Part shown: one piece after another, positions 61,301 to 64,000 of the stretch | Layout: the number at the start of each line of letters is the position of its first letter | Position numbering within the stretch: the stretch's first letter is position 1 | NCBI GenBank assembly: GCA_023397675.1 | Contig: JAEWTV010000128.1 | Span: forward strand, 76,969 to 140,968 | Reading direction: 5' to 3' | Length of the DNA: 64,000 nucleotides | From: Bacillota bacterium | GTDB taxonomy: Bacteria > Bacillota > Clostridia > Acetivibrionales > JANLFN01 | Made by a program: the position numbers and the translations under genes | Notes under the pieces: generated by a model | Seen by the model: the letters and a program-made list of their open reading frames with translations, nothing else | Database searches by the model: none | What the model was told of the DNA's origin: nothing

Positions 61301-61644
61301 AGTGTACAATTTACAGATTACGGTTAAAAGCTAAATTACAAGTTTTCTGTTAGAGCAAGGTATTGTACATTATAAAAGATGTTATACATTTTGCAGTTAA
61401 ATTTAAGATTAGCGTTTGTTAAAGCGATTTTGAAAGTTAAAGTTAATAATAAACATTATTGATATATGTAAAATATCCACTCAATTGGTTGTTTAATAAA
61501 AATAAATACTCAATTAACTATAAGTTTTGAGATATTAACTAAAATTAAGTATTAATATTTTTTTATACGCAGTTAACTGTACCTTGTACATTATCAATTG
61601 TACACTTACTATAACTGTACATTGTACATTGTTAACTGTACACT
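61301..61644. repeat. TGTACA-rich repeat element between ilvD and ilvB
   Basis: The block begins with AGTGTACAATTTACAG (61301) just after ilvD and ends with AACTGTACATTGTACATT (61613) continuing to 61644, which in reverse complement starts AGTGTACAGTTAACAATG. The last 31 bases match the right arm of the upstream element at 29 positions by hand count. Between them is AT-rich DNA with no gene. The ilvB ribosome binding site follows five bases later, so the ilvB promoter is either within the element or upstream of it. Confidence 0.6.
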
Positions 61645-61665
61645 CGAAGAAGGGGTGGTGTGGTT

Positions 61666-63333
61666 ATGAAGTTGAATGGTTCTGAGATTTTAATGGAATG
61701 TCTGCTGGAACAAGGAGTTGATACGGTCTTTGGGTTCCCAGGCGGTGCTGTGCTGAATATATATGATGCTTTATATAAGTATAAGGATAAGATAAGACAT
61801 ATCTTAACTTCACATGAACAGGGTGCGGCGCATGCTGCAGACGGTTATGCCAGAGCTACTGGAAAGGTTGGCGTTTGTATAGCCACATCAGGCCCGGGTG
61901 CAACAAACCTTGTTACTGGAATAGCAACTGCTTACATGGATTCAATTCCGATGGTTGCCATAACAGGTCAGGTAGCTACAAGCCTGCTGGGAAAGGATTC
62001 TTTCCAGGAAGTTGATATTACAGGCATAACAATGCCTATTACAAAGCATAATTATATTGTAAAAAATGTTGAAAAGCTTGCGGATACAGTAAGGCAGGCG
62101 TTTATAATAGCAGCTGAAGGAAGACCCGGCCCTGTGCTTATAGATGTCTGCAAGGATGTAAGTGCAGCTTTCACCGAGTATACTCCTAAAAAGGCAGAAA
62201 AGCCCCCGGTACTTGAAATAGGTGTAAGTGATTATGAAATAGAGAAAGCAGCTGAGACCATTAATGGGTCTAAAAAGCCTTTCATACTTTCTGGTGGTGG
62301 GGTTGCTATCTCAGGTGCACACGAAGAGGTGCTTATGCTTGCTGAAAAGGCAGGTATTCCAGTCTCGACAACTCTTATGGGACTTGGATCATTCCCTGGT
62401 AACCATGAGCTGTTTACGGGCCTAATGGGTATGCACGGGACTAAAACTTCCAATCTTGCAGTTTCAGAAGCTGATCTGTTTATCGCAATAGGAGCCCGGT
62501 TCAGTGACAGGGTCATAAGTAATGTAAACAAGTTTGCGCCTAAGGCGGAAATTATGCACATTGATATAGATGCTGCTGAAATTGGTAAGAATATTAAAGT
62601 AAATCATCCTCTTGTAGGAAATATTAAGATGATTCTTCAAGAACTAATTGCCAAGGTTGAAAAGAATAGCAGGGCTGAGTGGGTGGAGAAGGCAAATGAT
62701 TGGAAGCGTGCCTATCCCTTGAAATCAGAATGGAATGGCGAACTTAAGCCTCAGTTTATAATCGAGAAAATTTATGAAGTGACCCGCGGAGACGCCCTCA
62801 TAACAACTGAAGTTGGACAGAATCAGCTTTGGGCTGCACAGTTCTATAAATATACAAAACCCAGGCAGTATATTTCTTCAGGCGGCCTCGGAACAATGGG
62901 TTTTGGTCTTGGAGCATGCATAGGTGCACAAATAGGCAGACCTGATAAAAAAGTAATAAATGTTGCCGGCGACGGGAGTTTCAGAATGAACTTGACAGAA
63001 CTTGCAACAGCTGTAGAATATAAAGTGCCGGTAATAATTGCTATTTTAAACAACAGGGTTTTGGGAATGGTAAGACAGTGGCAGGAATTATTCTATGCAG
63101 GAAGGTATTCGGCGACTACTATTGATAGGGGTACAGACTTTGTAGCTCTCGCAAAGGCTTTTGGGGCTGAAGGTATAAATGTTTCAAAACCTGAGGAAGT
63201 AGCTCCTGCGTTGGAAAAGGCATTAGCCTCTGTTGATGTTCCGGTAGTTATAAATTTTGAAATAGGTATGAACGAAAAGGTATTTCCGATTGTACCTCCC
63301 GGCTCACCAATATATGAAATTATTGAAGGGTAA
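61666..63333 (+). CDS. ilvB: Acetolactate synthase, large (catalytic) subunit
   Basis: The thiamine-diphosphate enzyme makes acetolactate from pyruvate. The N-terminal block FGFPGGAVLNIYDALYKY, the catalytic glutamate in HEQGAAHAADGYARATG, the cofactor loop GLGTMGFGLGA and GDGSFRMNLTEL with the Mg2+ site, and NNRVLGMVRQWQ are present. The pyruvate-specific LLGKDSFQEVD is seen. Length 555 is normal for AHAS. No ilvN regulatory subunit or ilvC follows in this window. ATG 61666 is chosen because AAGGGGTGG precedes it. Confidence 0.95.
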   Translation: MKLNGSEILMECLLEQGVDTVFGFPGGAVLNIYDALYKYKDKIRHILTSHEQGAAHAADGYARATGKVGVCIATSGPGATNLVTGIATAYMDSIPMVAITGQVATSLLGKDSFQEVDITGITMPITKHNYIVKNVEKLADTVRQAFIIAAEGRPGPVLIDVCKDVSAAFTEYTPKKAEKPPVLEIGVSDYEIEKAAETINGSKKPFILSGGGVAISGAHEEVLMLAEKAGIPVSTTLMGLGSFPGNHELFTGLMGMHGTKTSNLAVSEADLFIAIGARFSDRVISNVNKFAPKAEIMHIDIDAAEIGKNIKVNHPLVGNIKMILQELIAKVEKNSRAEWVEKANDWKRAYPLKSEWNGELKPQFIIEKIYEVTRGDALITTEVGQNQLWAAQFYKYTKPRQYISSGGLGTMGFGLGACIGAQIGRPDKKVINVAGDGSFRMNLTELATAVEYKVPVIIAILNNRVLGMVRQWQELFYAGRYSATTIDRGTDFVALAKAFGAEGINVSKPEEVAPALEKALASVDVPVVINFEIGMNEKVFPIVPPGSPIYEIIEG

Positions 63334-63346
63334 GAGTGACACTTGT

Positions 63347-63384
63347 GAGTTTATGGTTTATCCAGCCGGGTGAATCATAAACTC
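63347..63384 (+). other. Hairpin after ilvB
   Basis: GAGTTTATGG (63347 onward) pairs with CATAAACTC (63376-63384). Only TTGACTTTT follows, and the next promoter's -35 begins at 63385, so it is a weak terminator or a divider between ilvB and rpmG. Confidence 0.5.
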
Positions 63385-63413
63385 TTGACTTTTAGTAAAA
63401 TATATGTTAAATT
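63385..63413 (+). promoter_or_regulatory. Promoter of rpmG-secE-nusG
   Basis: TTGACT (63385-63390), a 17-base spacer and TAAATT (63408-63413), about 90 bases upstream of rpmG. Confidence 0.6.
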
Positions 63414-63505
63414 ATTTATTGCTTCGTCGTAAAGGTCTTTTTTTTTATGCAAAAAATATTTTTATTTACGTAGACATAGTAGACCAGAAGCTGGAGGTGT
63501 AAAAA

Positions 63506-63655
63506 ATGAGAGTAAAGATCACATTGGCTTGTTCAGAATGCAAACAGAGAAATTACAACGGCATGAAGAACAAGAAGAATGACCCGGACAGGCTTGAAAT
63601 GAATAAGTACTGCAGATTTTGCCGCAAACACACAACTCATAAAGAAACAAAATAA
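63506..63655 (+). CDS. rpmG: Ribosomal protein bL33, zinc-binding form
   Basis: The 49-residue protein is L33 of the large subunit. Two CxxC pairs, CSEC and CRFC, mark the zinc-binding (C+) version. GGAGGTGT precedes ATG 63506. The order rpmG-secE-nusG is the standard start of the Firmicute ribosomal-protein/RNA-polymerase region, although the tRNA-Trp gene that sits between rpmG and secE in some species is absent; only 26 bases lie between the two genes. Confidence 0.95.
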   Translation: MRVKITLACSECKQRNYNGMKNKKNDPDRLEMNKYCRFCRKHTTHKETK

Positions 63656-63681
63656 TTAAGAAGAATTGCGAGGATGTTGAT

Positions 63682-63903
63682 ATGGCGGATGTTGCTAAAA
63701 CTTCAAAACTGAACAACGCTGCTAGGGGTTTTTCGAGATTCTTTAAGGACGTAAGGTACGAGCTTAAGAAGGTTATATGGCCAACAAGGAGTCAGCTTAT
63801 CAATAATACCGGAACGGTTTTATTAGCTTGCTTATTTATAGGCGCTTTGATATGGATTGCTGATGTTTTGATGGATAAGCTTTTGAAGCTGTTCTTTGTC
63901 TAA
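63682..63903 (+). CDS. secE: Preprotein translocase subunit SecE
   Basis: SecE stabilises SecY in the general protein export channel. The 73-residue sequence has the single-helix bacterial form: the amphipathic FFKDVRYELKKVIWPTRSQL block followed by one membrane helix and a short tail. GAGGA precedes ATG 63682. It is part of the rpmG-secE-nusG unit. Confidence 0.95.
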   Translation: MADVAKTSKLNNAARGFSRFFKDVRYELKKVIWPTRSQLINNTGTVLLACLFIGALIWIADVLMDKLLKLFFV

Positions 63904-63929
63904 AAAAGGTAAGGAGGACATAGGACATA

Positions 63930-64000
63930 ATGCAGCTTAATGATATGTCTGAAGGTGCCAAGTGGTATGTTGTACATACCTATTCCGGCTATGAAAATAA
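63930..64000 (+). CDS. nusG: Transcription antitermination protein NusG, 3' end missing
   Basis: Only the first 23 codons and part of the next are in the window. EGAKWYVVHTYSGYEN is the typical start of the NusG N-terminal (NGN) domain that binds RNA polymerase. AAGGAGG (63911-63917) lies twelve bases before ATG 63930; an in-frame ATG at 63945 is an alternative start. The gene continues beyond the right end. Confidence 0.93.
   Translation, partial: MQLNDMSEGAKWYVVHTYSGYEN

Noticed and set aside
63656..63681. tRNA-Trp gene between rpmG and secE
   Set aside because: Only 26 bases separate the genes, too short for a tRNA.

Overview
The window looks like chromosomal DNA of an anaerobic, endospore-forming, low-G+C member of the Clostridia, most likely near Ruminiclostridium/Clostridium cellulolyticum. 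That placement is inference from family-level gene content, not a database match. Evidence: AT-rich DNA; strong AGGAGG or GGGGTGA ribosome binding sites with frequent TTG starts; sporulation genes (spmA, spmB, spoIIR, a GerM-domain lipoprotein); an AbrB regulator with a cysteine-rich tail; and a left-end gene order (ricT, trmN-like, rsmI, abrB, metG, tatD, yabE-like, rsmA) that mirrors the Bacillus subtilis origin-proximal yaaT-yab-ksgA region. No rRNA, tRNA, CRISPR array, prophage or transposase gene was seen.

Layout. 1-12660: ricT end, 2[4Fe-4S] ferredoxin, RNA methyltransferases, abrB and spmAB around a control region with consensus Spo0A boxes, metG, tatD, a membrane coiled-coil protein, a Met/Pro-rich low-complexity protein, a DUF348/G5/3D cell-wall protein, rsmA and an unknown Cys-containing protein. 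12661-19449: ammonium transporter behind a structured leader, zapA, a phosphatase-superfamily protein, a U32 family protein, dUTPase and a small membrane protein. 19487-24422: a leftward ECF sigma / anti-sigma / ABC exporter operon, divergent from a rightward GH18 protein with an ECF-type promoter. 24450-29758: an HflX GTPase with a JAMM-like N-terminal motif, Nudix, YigZ-family and CoA-binding proteins, and two lipoproteins. 29804-36067: a dapB-like gene under a c-di-AMP (ydaO-type) riboswitch, facing ddl, murI, a DUF1934 protein, argS and a metallo-beta-lactamase-fold protein. 36145-44978: two S-layer-homology proteins, a C-terminal processing protease, pyrG and spoIIR. 45127-51126: MgtC-like and half-size EamA proteins, two adjacent long palindromes, an Orn/Lys/Arg decarboxylase and a Ca2+-type P-ATPase. 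51419-59093: a four-gene Gld-like ABC system, then YkvI-like, DUF5711-like and CvpA-like membrane proteins. 59097-64000: ilvD and ilvB separated and flanked by TGTACA-rich inverted repeats, then rpmG, secE and the start of nusG.

Functional themes. Much of the window serves the cell envelope and sporulation: dapB, ddl and murI supply peptidoglycan precursors, the 3D, GH18, SLH and Ctp proteins act outside the membrane, and abrB/spmAB/spoIIR belong to the sporulation programme. c-di-AMP, a signal tied to wall and osmotic state, probably controls the dapB-like gene through transcription termination.

The observations most worth following are the JAMM-like motif on HflX, the ECF sigma gene with no canonical start codon before its conserved region and a probable target promoter next door, the c-di-AMP riboswitch on dapB, the Spo0A-box cluster between abrB and spmA, the Met-rich protein, and the repeat family bracketing ilvD. 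No single gene cluster here can be called a new system from sequence alone.
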